A stretch of DNA of 64,000 nucleotides from Moringa oleifera. Taxonomy: Eukaryota > Streptophyta > Magnoliopsida > Brassicales > Moringaceae. The notes beneath the pieces are model-generated. The model had not been told where the DNA came from, did not search any database, and was given only the letters and a program-made list of their open reading frames with translations. Where the stretch lies: contig JAJFZO010000034.1 of assembly GCA_021397835.1 (NCBI GenBank), positions 4,652,501 to 4,716,500 on the forward strand. Reading direction: 5' to 3'. Position 1 is the first letter of the stretch. Each line of letters begins with the position of its first letter. The translations under genes were made by a program, and so were the position numbers. Of the stretch, positions 18,889-33,200 are shown piece after piece.

Positions 18889-20660
18889 TATTTACTTAAT
18901 TTAACATTATTAATTTTAATTAATTACTTAATTTAATGTTATTAATTTTGTGATCTTGTTTTATAAAAATACTTAAGTATCCAATTATTTTTATAAGATG
19001 TATTTTAAATTAATATTATTTTATTTATTTTTTTAATTTTTTGAAAAACTAAAAATTTTAAAAACGTTTAAAACTATACTTGAATAAAACCTTGAATTGA
19101 TCCGTCACCTAAATCAAAACTTGAACTAATTTGCAACCAACACTAAACTCGAATAAATACTTAACTCATGATTAGGAGCTTATCATAAATTGAATTTTAA
19201 ATTTAAATCGATTTTGAATCACACTTGAATTTATTTCAAATCGAATTTGAACTAAATCTTGGATTAATTTCAAATCCAATCTTAATGGAAACAATAACCT
19301 TACAGTTCTAGTTTTAATTTTTTTCTTCACTAACTCTGAAATGACGATTGAAAACTAAAATCAAATCAAGACTGCGATCACATCTACATGTATGGAACAT
19401 GAAGATAAGATTAGAACACAAAATACATCACGTTAAGAGGGACTTAGTGTAGTAGAGTGTGTATGTGTGTGTGTATACACAAGTATGCTAAAAACAAACA
19501 CACAGAAATGCCCCAGCGATAACTTTATTTATAATATGTTTCAAAATTGAGTTACTTCTCAGATGCAAATACCGTTTCAGGCTTTATAAAAATAAGAGAT
19601 CGTATATCTTTTGTTTCTTTTATAATATGTTTTACTAATATGTATTATCTTCCTAAAACAAGTTGTTTTGCCGAGAGAAAAAAATATAAAAAAAGAGAGA
19701 TAAAAAAATGGGTGGATAGAAGCAGAGACAGATGGATACACCGACAAACATGATACTACAGGCAGTAGTCGGAGTTGAGCTTGTGCATCCTGCTTTGGTC
19801 AAATTGCGGAAATCACGGGTCATCCCATTGTGACCTAACTTGCCTGATTTTTGCCCGTCAGGTTTGTAAGTTGTAACACAACTATCTACTACAAGCCTTT
19901 TTCTTTTTCTTTTTCTTTTTTAATCTACTAGAAGGCCTTTTTTCAGAGAGAAAAAAAAAGGAAAGTAAATAAGCTACCTTGTTTCAATTTGAAAGTGAAA
20001 TAATTTTCATCAAACATATGCTGTTTTTGAAAATCAATTTATTGAATCAATTGCATCTCTTCAATACATATCCAATGTAATATTTCTCAATTCATACTTT
20101 TAACTTTATTTTTAGAATAAATCTTACAATTTGGTAAGTATCAAGGTTTTTCTGATACAAATTTGTGAACAACTTGAAATAGACAGCCCAAAAGACTAAA
20201 CAATTTAATGAAAACATGTCTCTCTAGAGAGGTCTGGGTGTATTTCATTTATCATGTTTAAAATTTCTTTGAAGAGTGACTGTTGTGATTATTAACTTGT
20301 TAAATATAACTTATTAAATGGAAAAAAAAATTCTTTCATTTATATCATCGATATTTCCTCATCCCAATTTCATGCAAGATTGTACAACTCCATAAGGGTA
20401 TAAAAAGAAGAAGAAGAATAAAAATGAAAAAGAGAAACTTTAGAAGCACCATCAATAAAATAAATACAATAAATAAACTAGAATTTGCTTAGATACAGGC
20501 AAGGGGTAAAACTGAAAGCAAATTCCCTGACCAAACCTCAAAACCCAAAACAAGGAGGATACAACCAAAAGTTTTTCCAATCTGCTGTGCATAATTGATA
20601 TGGAAAATATGGGAGGGAAATTTTAATGAAGGGCACAACCAAAAACTAGGACCCAAAAAG
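18889..20660. other. AT-rich intergenic DNA between viral block and PICC-like gene
   Basis: No gene is recognised. A 26-bp sequence beginning TTACTTAATTTAA is duplicated at 18892-18917 and 18924-18949, right beside the viral end. A short TG run lies near 19461-19474. Sequence from about 20450 to 20660 is probably the 3'UTR of the gene to the right. Confidence 0.6.
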
Positions 20661-23600
20661 CTAGTATCTTTTCCCAAGAATTATGCCTATGATGATAGAC
20701 ACCAGTGCTACTCCCAAGATGACCTTAAAGGTCATGAGAGGAGAATCTCGGGAGCTTTTAGCACTGTTCTCTGGAGAGGACAAGGTTTGGCCAGAAGCTG
20801 CCTCTAACTTCTTCTTACTTTTCCGTTTTGATGGAATTGGAATGTCTAATCCGATATCTCGAGATTTAACCTCTATTCCATCCTTTAAGTCACCTGCACT
20901 CCCCTCAGTACCCTGCAACAAATTTCAACCCATTTCACCATCATACAGGGCTCAGATATCAAAATTATAATTCATGGTTTTGAATGCACGTAGTTTTCCT
21001 AGCTTTCATGTGAAAACAAGGGAACGTACAGTTTAGATGACAATAAATTAATTTAGATTTCAAAATTTTCATCAAGTAGTTCATTTGATAATTGGAAAAA
21101 AAAATAATTTGTCAAAACAGAAGGACTAGAAATATGGTTTTCAGGGAACAAAGTGCATATTTTCCCATAGATGCAGAAAATCAACAGAATCCTAGAGCTT
21201 CCTTACGAGCAAGCTAAAACGAAGCCCTCCAGTTACATGCAGATACACCTCAAGATCAACCGACAGACGCTGCTGCTTAAATGCAGATGGATTTAGATTT
21301 TAGTTGTTGTCAAAATAATCTTCCTAAATTTACCAGTACAGCTTCCTGTACCCACTCAAAATTCTTTTTATCTCTTCTTTAGGACTACCATGGAGGAGGG
21401 TGAAGTAGTGCAAACTGACCTTTGCTTTAACATCAGCTTGCTGCAACTTCTGCTCAAGCTCTTTGACTTGTGAATCCAGAAGTACGATTTCTTTTCTCTT
21501 GGCTTCCAGCTCTTCTAGGGAATGCTTCAGAGCTGCATCTTGCTCCAACTCTTTTTGAGAATGTGCCTCTTTCTGTTTTGTTTGAGAAACAACAAAAGAG
21601 CAAAACAGAAAGGAAAATTTTAAAAAAAAGGTTCAGCAATAGTCTGAGGTTTCTTGAAGTAGAAGATTACTTTGATTCAAAAAAAATAGAAAGAAGCAAA
21701 TTTTAACCTAGAAGAATTTGATTTCTGTAACTAGCTTGACAGATTAGCAATTTAACCATGAAATTAATTAGCAACACTTGCATTGAATATTAAAAAGCCA
21801 AAGTACACAAGATTTTAATTAACGAGTCATAAAGGCCAACCTGTTCAGTGATGGTGTTCTGAGCAAGTTGTAACTCTCTCTGAAGCTGCAAAACTTGTTC
21901 ATATAGTGTATCTCTCTCACTGGATTTGTAAGCATGATCCTGCAATTTTGAAGTTAATTCAGCCTCTCTTCCAGCAGCAGCGGCCTTAACACTTTCAACC
22001 TACAAATAGTGAAAATCGTCAGAAAAGAAAGACTCTCTGGTTCAAGTGTCTTCAAACATTAAACAATTATCTTGGCATTTCTTGACTCCTGGGATACCTC
22101 TTCCTTCAGTTGAGCTTCAACTTTCACCAGTTGTTCTTCAAGTTCTCTGAGTTGTGCTTGCAACGCAGATTTCTCAGCAGCATCAGCCTTGAGACTTTCA
22201 GTCTCAGATTTTAGAGAATCTTCAGATGCCTTTTGTTCTTTCAGCTCTCCTTCAAGCTGTAATATCACAGAATGAAGTTCCCTTTTGGCATTCTGATATG
22301 TTTCATTGAGCTGGCTGTTCTCCTCCATAAGTGAAGATATCTGTGGCATGAATATGTTACTTCATAAGATGATAGGAGAAAACAGGACCATAATATAATT
22401 ATCAAGATACACATAAAGTGTTGCTTCAAACCTGAGACTGTAATCTCTGCCCTTCAGAAGAATGCTGCTCCGTCAAATTTTCTATAGCCTTCTTTGAAGC
22501 ATTAAGCTGTTCAACCATTTCGTCCTTCTCAGTCAGGGTTGTAGACAGTTTTACCTGTAAATCACTAAGTTGGGATGCATATGCGGCCAATTCCTCGTTC
22601 AGGTTCAAATTTGCCTCAGCCAACCCCCCACTTTCTCTCTCAAAGTGGCTTGTTTTGGTAAGAAGTTCCTCAATATTGCTTTCCAGATGCTTCACTTTTG
22701 AGAGAGCCTCTTCCAGCTCAATGTTTTGAGTTTCAGCTGCTGCAGATGCTTCCCTAGCCTGTTTTTCGTATAATTCTATTTGACCTTCAAGTGCACTAAG
22801 TTTTTCATTCAAGTCTTTAGCTTCTACGTCTCTATTATGGAATCTCTCAATGGCTTCTTGTAACTGTTTCTCGGCTTCAATGATGCGGGCTTCAGTTGCC
22901 GACTGGAGTTCTGAGGCTCTTGAGTGATGGTCCGTCAATTCCGTAATAGTATTTATATGAGAAGCAAGTTGTTGAAAGGCAGCTTCCTTCTCAGAAACTG
23001 TAGAATTCAGCAAATCCTGAAGTTCATCAATCTTGCTTTTGAGCTGAACGTTTGTCTCTACCAACAATTCATTCTCTGAGGAAGACTGTGAAGCTCTGCT
23101 TTCTGCTTCCAAGATCTGTCTTCTGAGTTCTTCATTTGTGCTCTCCATAGAAGAAAGTTTCATCAAACTCTCATCCAGTTTCTCATTCAAGTCCTTTGCT
23201 TCTGCATCTTTATGATCACATCTCTGAATGGCTTCCTGTAATTGTCTTTCTGCTTCAATGATGCGAGCTTCAGTTGCAGACTGAAGATCCAAGGCTCTGG
23301 AGTGCTGGTCTGTTAATTCCCCGATAACATTCTTGTGAGAAGCAAGTTGTTCAGCAGCAGCTTCCCTTTCTGAAACAGCAGCATTCAGCAAATCATGAAG
23401 TTCACTAATCTTGCTTTTGAGCTGAAAGTTTGTCTCAGCTAATAGTTCATTCTCTGAGGAAGAATGTGAAGCTTTTCTTTCGGCTTCCAAGATCTGTTTT
23501 CTTAGTTCTTCATTTGCACTCTCCAGAGAAGCAAGTTTCATCAAATTCTGATCTAGTTCTTCCTTCAAAGAGGAAGATCTTCCAGCTGTTTCAGCCACTT

Positions 23601-26600
23601 GCTCTTTATATATCTCTACTTGATCTTGAAGAACTTTCAATTTCTCAAGCAAAGATTTGGCTTCTGAATCCCTGCTGGTGAAGTTTTCTATTACTTGTTG
23701 GAGCTGAAGCTCTGAATCCCTTGTTAGGGATTCATGTAGCAATTCCAGCTCTTTGCTTCTTGCAGCAGCTTGATCTAATGCTCTGCCCTGTTGTTCTAGT
23801 TCCTTCTCAGCAGATTTTAGCTTCGTCATTGCCTCGCTTTCTCTTAAACCAGTGGCAATAAGATCATTTTCAATGCTCTCCAACTTACCTTGCGTCAGAT
23901 TTAATTCATTCCTCAAGACTTCCATCAGATTTTCTGCTTCAGCAAGCTTCTCACTCGAACTTTTTGATGCATCTTCCAACTTTTTCTTCTCATCTGTGAC
24001 CATACTCAATGATTCCGTCAACTCTCTCTCCTTCTCATTGGCCATTTGCAATGCAACTTCAAGGCTTGATGCTTTTGCTTGGAATGCCTCAACTTCTGCT
24101 GAAAGATCAGTTACCTTGTCAGAGTATTTTCTTGAATCTGCCTCTGCATTCTTGAAGTTCTTTTCTAATGAGCTTATCTGTTCTTCCAGTTCCTGAATTC
24201 TGTATTTTTTGGCTTCAAGTAACAACTCTAACTCATTCACCCTTTTACCAGTATCCTCCAATTTAGAATTAGATGTCTGGAACAGATCTTCTAATTCAAG
24301 GCTGCGTTGGTGATTCATATTAGCTCGGTCCTCATGTTCGGCACATTTTCCCGTGACAATCTTCAGCTCCTCCTCAAGCTCTGAATTCCTTGATGCTGAC
24401 TGGTTCAAGGCAGATTCCAGCTGAGCTAACTTCCCTTCATATTCCTGGATTTGGTCATTCAGCAGTTTCTTTTCTTCCTCAACCTCTCCTAAAGCAATTT
24501 TGAGTTCAGATATTTTCTGGGAGAATTCTTCTACTTCTCTCTCTGAGTTACTACTTTTCAGTTCTACTAAGTTTAACTGTTGTTCAAGCTCTACATTCCG
24601 TTGCTCAGCTGCTATAAAGCGTGTCTCAAGCTCTCTGAATTGTGATTTTGCCTCTTCTGCTGCTTCATTTGAAGTTCGTATCATATCCTCAAGCAGAAGA
24701 TTTCTTTCAGTAGCTGTTGCTGCTGCAGTTCCACTTTCATTGTGGAGCACCTCTAGGGACTTCAGTTTTTGCTCAAGCTCTGCATTGTTAGACAAAGCTT
24801 GAGACAAAAGAGAATCGGTTTTGCTGAAATTCTCATTTGAAATCTTCAACTTCTCTTCAAGATCACCGCACAAATCTTTCAACTGTGCTGCATTACTGGT
24901 AAGGTCTGCTAAAGCCACTTCAAGAGCTTCTTTCTCTCTCAATAGTTCAGCCAAATTTTCCTGCACATTTGAGATCTGTGCTTCCTGGGTTTTTGACACA
25001 GCTTCAGCCAATTCCCTTGTGTGGACTTCCTCTTGCAGCTTCGACTTGATCTCTTCTAGTTCAGAGACTTTTCCCTGAAGATCTTCTTTAGTTGTGGCAA
25101 GAAGATTCTCAAGAGCTAAAATATCATCCTTCACCTGAGACTCAGAAGCTTTTCTCAGGTCAAGTTCCTGAGTTAGTTCATTCATAAGAGCTTCTTTTGA
25201 AGAGAGTCTTTGCTCCATCTCCAGCAACTGTGATTTAGAGAGTGTCAGCTCTTCCTGGACTGTGGAAAGCTCCGCTGTAGCACTCTTAAGTGCTTCTTCA
25301 ACTTTCTCATTGTCAGCAATCTTCTCATATAGGCCCTTGATCTCTTCCTGCAGGGAGCCCAGCTGATCTTCCATTTCTTTTGCACCCACTTGTGCCACTT
25401 GAAGTAGCCTCTCAAACTCCAGAGCCCTCTGTGTCTCAGACTCAGCGAGTGAACCACTCTGCTTATGCAGCTCCTCAAATCTCCGTGCCTCGTCTGCGGA
25501 ACAATGCAGCTGATGCTCCAACTCTTGCATCCTCTTTCTCGAGCTTTCAAGTTCAATGCTGAGACCATCAAATGCTTCTTTAACCTCGACAAGCTCCTTG
25601 TGTTTTGCTTCTTGAGCTTGCAAAGCCTCTTGCAAGGTGTTGAGCTGTGAGCTATATCTCCCCTCAGCTTCAACAATCTGCTCTTCCAGCTTCTTGTGAC
25701 TGAGTTCCAGTTCTTCATTTTTCTTTCTGCTATCCTCCAACTTCTCATTTGTAACCAAGAGGTCATCCTTCAGCCCAGAATTTTCAGATTCATACCCTTT
25801 TAGTGCTTCAGCTACTCTTTCCAATTCAAGCTCGAGTTCTTTAACCTTCTCTTTGGCTTCATTTAATTCTCTGTCTGAATTACTTGCATTTCTCTCATTG
25901 AGAGAAGATTTGTCATCCTCAGTGGATACTCCCGCATGAGAACCAGCCTTGACATCTATCAATTCCTTTTCCACCTTTACAAATTCCCCATCCAATATAG
26001 CCTCCTGCTCATCTTTTGTCCCTTCTTTTTCTTCTTGTAGCAAGTCCCCGTTTGTAGCCTGCAAATCATCATCATCAGAATCAACTGACTGAAACACTAA
26101 ATTTCGTGTGAATCAGGTCACTTAACAGAGAGCTTAAGAGTGCATCAGTGCTGAATCTAACTTGCAGGGTTAAGCATTTTATACTTCATCTAAGTCATTT
26201 AAGTTCGCTCACAAATCAAATTTCCCAGCGAGGATTCAGATGCTCCCCAAGTAGAAGGAATTCACTTTCAATTAAGTAGACAACAATTTGAATTGAATCT
26301 GATAGGTTTCTCTACATGTTAAGAGTTAACAGTAATCATACTGACAAATTCAATGTGAAATGAATTTATTCATGGGAAATAGATAGAACACATGAGTTAC
26401 AGAAGGAAAAACAATGAATAATAGTTAATGGATGAATAGATTTTGGAAGACAAATACCCGCTTTGGTTAGGAAATATTTGTAAACAAGAGGTTATGTTCT
26501 TGGGTTTGACCATTCAATGTAAGATTTGAACTATGGCATGAACATAGCAGCAAGCCAGCACCTATTTATGAAACAGGCAAACAAGGATTTTACAGACTGC

Positions 26601-26934
26601 CTTTTTCATGATAATTAAAGCTGTGCAAATAATTACTTCCCCAACATGTCCTGCTTTTAGGTAGTGAGTAAGGATAAAAATTATTATTATTATTTTTAGT
26701 GGGTAGCGGGCTGTCGGAGAGAGCCCCACTGATGTTAAAATTTTGCATCGTTCCCTCAGTCAGTTTCAATCTGCACAGTAGATTACCAAAACCTGACAGC
26801 TATAAGTTACATTAAATACAATAACCATCCATGAGTGATACATAAGTTACCTTGATGGGGTTGGAAATATTTTCGGGTTCGTTGGCAGCCTTCACTATAG
26901 GAGCCACAGAACTCACTTGGGTATCTTCTTCCAT
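20661..26934 (-). CDS. PICC: PICC-like long coiled-coil, tail-anchored protein (1515 aa)
   Basis: Six coding exons join in phase 0: 26934-26851, 26088-22432, 22340-22098, 21999-21841, 21572-21420, 20912-20661, all with GT-AG introns. The product begins MEEDTQVSS, has an acidic stretch (SVDSDDDD) and then almost continuous Leu/Glu/Lys heptad coiled coil to about residue 1430. A basic patch (KRKSKKK, about 1461) precedes a single C-terminal membrane helix (about 1493-1512) ending GKRY, typical of tail-anchored proteins. This layout and end match Arabidopsis PICC (At2g32240), an ER-associated PAMP-induced coiled-coil protein involved in callose responses. A 126-residue block is tandemly duplicated inside the giant exon. 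Orthology is inferred from remembered similarity. Confidence 0.9.
23111..23580 (-). repeat. Start points of a 378-bp intragenic tandem duplication in PICC-like exon 2
   Basis: The AAGATCTG block at 23111 recurs at 23489, exactly 378 bp apart (126 codons). The encoded blocks share QILEAE, SSSENELL, LQSATEARIIEAE and EAKDLNEKL in the same order. The duplicated region covers roughly 22810-23580. Being in frame, it simply lengthens the coiled coil. Confidence 0.8.
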
Positions 26935-29900
26935 ACTAAAATCAAAGCGATCTCAGTAGACTTGTCACTCTGTGATTGTCTGTTCATATTCATATAAAAT
27001 TAATTTGAATGAGTAAGAAACAATGTATATGGCCCTTAGGATAATTTTAATGATAGCAACAACAAAACTTGTCCACATATCCATTGACAGGCAATTTATT
27101 GCCACTACATAGGTGGAATGCTCGATGATCCACCTTGAACACTTAGAACTAGGTAGGCAAATTCGTAAAACAGGACCAACAGATCAACTTTGCATCAACA
27201 TTGACTGTGTAAGAGGAACTCAAGAATTTTTAAAAGGGAAAAAGTAGATAATTCATATTCCGGTGTTATTCCTCAGAAGATCCTACTTCACTCAGAACAT
27301 GATTGGAAACTAATGGTTAGATAATGGAGGCAAGTCAAAAGAGCAGTTCAGTAATTGAAAACAGCACATAATGGTAGCATTAACTTATACAACAATACAG
27401 AATGGGGAAAATGTTTAGCTGATATTAACATTGACATATCTGCTGGCAAAGCACTTAGGTGAAGAAACTGAAGGACGCCGAAAAACAAAAAGGACGATGT
27501 GGAGGGTAGTTCAATGTTGGCTTACATGGCATGTTAGCTTAAAGGACTTTATCCTAACTTTCAAAATAATAAATATAGTTCTTTCAATTACTGTAAACAA
27601 CTAAGTGGAGAGTAAATATCCCAAAATAACTAATTTAGCTTTAAATAACACTAAAAAAAAAAAAAAAACTCAATCATCCCCTCCACAACAACACAAATGA
27701 TAAAATTTTTAAAGTATTTTCTAGAAAATCTAAACTATTCTTTCTCTTATAATAACTTTCAAAGTTATTCATTTTCATTACAGACTACCTTTGGTTAATC
27801 TCCTGCCACATTTGTGCTGTCTTTATAATCTCAAAATTTCTTATTTAATTCTCTACAATTCCTCGAACTCTAAAAAAAAAAAAATTAAAAGGAACATTAA
27901 AGAAAAATAATTTGAACATTTGAACATTGAATATAATATTGAAAATTCAAGTTCAAAACCAAAACATATGTCATTTAGTTTTATACTTATTTATTATTTT
28001 AACATCTAATTTAAAAAAGAATTAGTAATTTGATTTTTAAACATACATTGAATCAAAATAATACACAATGTAAATTGAAATTATATTGAAATAGCTCCCT
28101 AAAGTCCTAGATCTAAAATCATTAAATTTAACATAATTTATAATTTTAAATTAAAATTTATTTACAGCCCAAAACAACATGGTATAACACAAAAACACAA
28201 ACTAATTGTGCATAGGCCACAAGCTGTTAAGGTGTTCAACATAGAGCCACATCCGTCGCCGGCCATGAGGTCAAGTCTTTAAAAAACAATAGACTGTACC
28301 TACATCATGCGGTCCATTTCGCACCTTCAGGCATGTGTTTAGAGACTTTCATTTATATGTTTTGTTCATGCTGAATTAGGAGCACGTGCAATTGGCATAC
28401 TAAATGATCAATAAAGAAGAAAATCTTCCAATAACAACCTAAAAGAGAAAGAATAAACATAATAAACAGAAGGTCCACACCCGCACAAACCTCCATTATG
28501 AAAGGCTGGACCATAGATTTGTGGCCAAGTAAAATGATAAAAACCCTCGCAGGTAAAATTCCGAAAGCTCCAACGACGGAAACTTTGTTAGATAAAACCT
28601 TTTTCTTGATATGGGATTAAAAACAGCAAAAATGAAAAAACAGACAAGAACATGCTATCAATTGTCCTTTTATTCCAATGGTGGCTCAACAGCTCATCTG
28701 GAACCAAGATCGAAAATTAGCTCAGATGGTGCAGTGATTAACCATGTGAATGTGCCACGTAAGACCACATTGTGGGGCCCAGAAATTCGTTTCACAATTC
28801 ATGCATAGAATGTGTTTCAGAAATTCTTTTCTTTTTTCTAATAAATGAATCAACAGGTATCCAAATGGTAAAAACACAACAATGCTAAAGAGCAAATACA
28901 CCAAAAAGGAACGTGGCAAATGGGACCCATCAAAGTAGGCACCCCATCGCTTTAGCTCCTGTCATCCCAGCATTTCAATCCCCAAAGTTGAAAGCGCGTG
29001 ACAGCTAAATGCTACACCTCTATAACAGTCTATGAATTTTTGCAGTACACAAAATTACCCATCTACCATCAAAGAGTGTAATGATTGCCTAAAAGAGACA
29101 GCTAGAAAGAGAGGATATTTTTGTCAATTGGAGAAAAAGACAGTAGGCGTTCATATTTAGGAAATGGAGCACTTAGTCACCCAATTTCACTTCCGGCACA
29201 CCACTCTTAACCAAGTAAGAGGGGTATAGAAAAAGGATAGCAAAAATTAGAAATTAGCAATGAATTATAAAACTCCCTTGGATTACAGATCCGCCCGATA
29301 ATAAGACTTCAAAGTTTCAAATCTTTACCTAAACACACAGCAGACCAAATAAAAAATTGGAAGCAAAAAGTTAAGAATCTGATTGACCTTATTGGTTATT
29401 ATTGTTTTATTTCATTAAAAAATATCTCAATAGCAAATTAGATTTCCAGCAGGCAAAAAAATCATAAACTCGAATTCGATACGGTTTCAAAAATATTGCC
29501 GGATCAAATGAAGCGACGAATGATCAGAGACGATCAACCACTTTTCCTCTAATCAGAAACGATCAACGGAATGATCAGCAATGACCAACCACTTCTGCTA
29601 GCAAAAAGAAAGAATCAAACTCACTTATGAGCAGATTTATGGGTATCTCAGTTGTTTGTGCAGCTGAATACATCACAACCTGAAATGATCTCACTGGTCC
29701 TATTGTTTAAACAAAAAGGCTCATCAAAAGAGAAAGGAATTGCAATCAAACCGAAACTAATCAAAAATGAATTTCAGCCTAGAATTCGATGCAAATAAAC
29801 ACCTTTAGGATCACCGTAATCATGATCACCAGAGGAACAGAATATAGAGAGCTTCATGAAACAAAAACATGAACAAAAAAGAAAGAATCAACAAATCAAA

Positions 29901-30027
29901 ATTGAAGAAGAAACAGCAGTTACACAGAACAGAGCCAGAAAATCATCACGAGTAAATCAGATAAACATGTATGAGCAATATAGGTAAGAAGATTCATACT
30001 AAGAAAGGAAGGGATGAGACGGCTTAC
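26935..30027 (-). other. Probable 5'UTR intron of PICC-like gene
   Basis: An acceptor (TTTTAG) lies one base before the start codon, so coding exon 1 must be joined to an upstream non-coding exon. A strong donor CATCAG|GTAAGCC is found at 30028/30027. The 3.1 kb between them holds no recognised gene; it has a TTA microsatellite near 26683 and A-runs near 27650. Extra small UTR exons cannot be excluded. Confidence 0.5.
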
Positions 30028-30214
30028 CTGATGAGCAAGTTGATTCCCTTGGCTTTTGAGAATCGCTTTTCCCTTTTTTTCTTATTTACTATTTGTTTTC
30101 TGGAATCAAAGAAACCAAACGCAGAGAGAAAAATGGTGATGATGGCTGTTGTGAAAACTTGGTGAGACACAGTGGGTGAGAGAGAGAGAGAGAGAATCTT
30201 CGGGATATAAAAAG
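30028..30214 (-). promoter_or_regulatory. Probable promoter and 5'UTR exon of PICC-like gene
   Basis: On the minus strand, an AT-rich TATA-like stretch (30204-30214) is followed by a CT-dinucleotide run (30179-30196) and about 150 nt ending at the donor at 30028. CT-rich initiator regions are common in plant 5'UTRs. The start site is inferred. Confidence 0.4.
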
Positions 30215-33200
30215 CAAAGGAAACAGGAGTCCACTGGTTAGTGCTGTGCCGGTGGGACAACAGTGGGGCCCGTAATGGTTGCGAAGCACGGCTGCCCTGT
30301 AGGTTCCTTATGCACCCCCTCAACATCCGCCCCTAGTTTGCATCAAAACTACGGTTCTACCCAAATTAATTATATTTAAATAATTAAAAAAGAAAATGGC
30401 AAAACATCTCTCTCAAACATTCTGTCAAATAGTTGTCAATTATGTTTTCTTTGCTTTTTAGCAATTATTCTTCATAATCTCAGCTTACTATCCCTTAATC
30501 TTCAGTAAATCCTTTTTTGAAATTAATTAATTTTGAAGATTATATTAAAAATAATATATTAATTCCATAGATTTCACTTTTTTAATATGTGATATTATAT
30601 TTTAAAATTAATACAAAAACAATTTTATTGTGGTTCAAAACTTAAAATGGTAGACTGATATTTAAATATATGAAATCATTCAAAACTTGTCAAAAACATA
30701 TTCAAATTTTAAGACCATATATATATATATATATATAATCACATTAAAAGAAAATAATTTTATTTAATTATTCCTTGAAATAATGAAATGGTATTATTTT
30801 TTTATTTATATTATTTATATCATAAATGAATAAATTTATTTTAAATTAATATAAATATAATTTTTAAAAAATTAATGAAAAATTACATAATTTTATATGC
30901 TCATTAATTAATTGTTATGCAATTCAAGTTTGTAATAAATTGTATTATTTTTACTCTAATTTTTAAATTGATTTAATTTCTTTTAAGAACATTAATATTC
31001 TTGATTAAATAATTTTAATTTATTAATATTTATCACTTATATTTATGAAATTTATTTTATAATTATATCTTTTTAAATCAAAAAATGATAAAGTATAATA
31101 AATTTTTTAAAAAATTAAATAAAGAATTTAAACAATTATGTTTATTAATTTTTTATTACAATATAACCCAACTTTAAGGTAAATATTATATTGTATTATT
31201 TTTTAAATAGTAAAATATTTTACAGTAAATAATTTTATTTTTATATCATGTAATATCAAATACATCACAATATTAATCTAATTTTGTATAAATTATTAAT
31301 ATAATCTTAATTTTTATTTAATTTTAAATTATTTTATATCAAACTAAAAATTTACGGTATTAATATAATTGCAATCTTATCTCATTTAATTTAATCTCAT
31401 GTAAAAAATTTAATTTTATTTCAATTGCTAAATGGATATTAAATGAATTCACATGATAAAATTATAATTTTGAATTCATATATTGCAACTGTATGATTGA
31501 ATTTATTAACAGCTTTTAGAAACTCTGTAATTTTTATTATGATCTAAATTTTAAAATACGTCTGTTAAATTTAAAAGATAAAATTATAATCTTTGATCCT
31601 TGATGAAATTTATAATTAGGGTTTTATTCAAAAAAATAAATTATTAAAATTTAATAAAATTTGATTACATATATATTGTCTTGTAAATTCTATTTACGGG
31701 GTTGAAAGGAGTTTTTCATTATTGTGTTTTCCACTTTATGGTTAGATCTCATGAGCTGAATTTCAGCCGCGAAATTTGCATATTCCTCACAGTCAGGTGA
31801 GACATTGCTCTTACTGAAGTGGTGTTTTCGAGGATTTGAGATGGAACGGAGGATAGAATGGTCATTTGGAGAAAAACGAAGAAATGTTTTAAGCTTTTAG
31901 GTCTCAAAGTGGCGGCCCTAAACGACCGACCAAACCGCCCTTCAATGCGAACAAAGATGAGCGTATGACGACTCTGTCTTTCTTTGGCGTCGTCTGATAA
32001 AGACATCTTTTCTTTCTTTCTTTCTTTTTCTTTTTGAAAAAAAGATTAAATATTTGTTTTGGGTATCTTTTAGACGGTTACAAAGTAAAAAAGAAATGTC
32101 ATTGTAATGATAAGTAACAAAATTAAACTGTAAAAGTATGACTTTGAGACCTTTCACGTTGATTTTTAATAGATAAATAAATAAAATTTAAAATTTAGGT
32201 GCTTTTAAATTAAATTAAATATTTTTAATATTTAAATTTAAATTAAATTAAATTTAAAAACTATAAAAATTAAGATTATTTTTATTATTAAAATATCTCA
32301 ATAATAATTCAAGCATATTCTATATTATATTTTGATTAAGTATGAGTATCTTTTATAAATTTTTCAAATTTTAATAGTACAAAATTAAAAAAATATGTAT
32401 TTTTAATAATTAAAACTTTTTTAAATTTTATTGATATTAGCTTAGAACATTTTTTTGTTTAAAATTTTTTCAAGTTGAATTTATATATATATATTATTCT
32501 TAATTTAAATTTATTGAGATTTTTAAAATTTTTAATAAAGTTTGAATTGAATTATATTAGAACATTACAAATAATTAATTGATATTTAAAGATTATAATT
32601 AAAAATTAGTTATAATTTAAGATTTTTTATATTTACGTTAATTTTTTCTTTGCCGGGAAATGTTATTAACACATTTCTTCCAAATATCATAAGATATAAT
32701 TAATGTTAATATAAAAGTCAAATCTCTTAAATCATATGTATTACAATAATTTTTATAAAAACCAACTTGGATTAAAATAATATGATTTTTATTAATTTTA
32801 ATTATATATTCTTTAAATAAAAATAAAAGGCGACTCATCTTTGTGGGACTTAACATGCAAGCGGATGATCTTAGGACTTTACTGAAGAAGAACAGTGGAA
32901 AAGGAGAGTCTCGGAGGGCCATATATGTAATTGTGTATGGGCGCCGCCCGCCCCCCCCGCCCTATGACTGTCTCGCAAATTGAATGCTGCCAATTCTTGG
33001 ATTGGTCAACTCTCATGAATCGTGATTCTCCATGTGCCAATATTTTTAAAACAAACCCTTTTGGTTAGGATATAATGACAGTACAAGTTCAAGTCTATTT
33101 TTTTTTAAAAAAAATAACTTTTTAAAAAATAAATAAATAAATTGGAGTGAATTATAAGCCAAGGAAACTTTCAGAGCTTTGTTTATGGCTTCTGTCCTGT

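Noticed and set aside
23430..25650. Plus-strand open frames opposite the PICC-like exon
   Set aside because: They are antisense reflections of Glu/Leu/Ser-rich coiled-coil codons.
31749..32006. 85-codon minus-strand frame in the intergenic region
   Set aside because: It is in a patch of ordinary base composition, but no domain, splice structure or promoter could be recognised. It is kept only as a note on composition.
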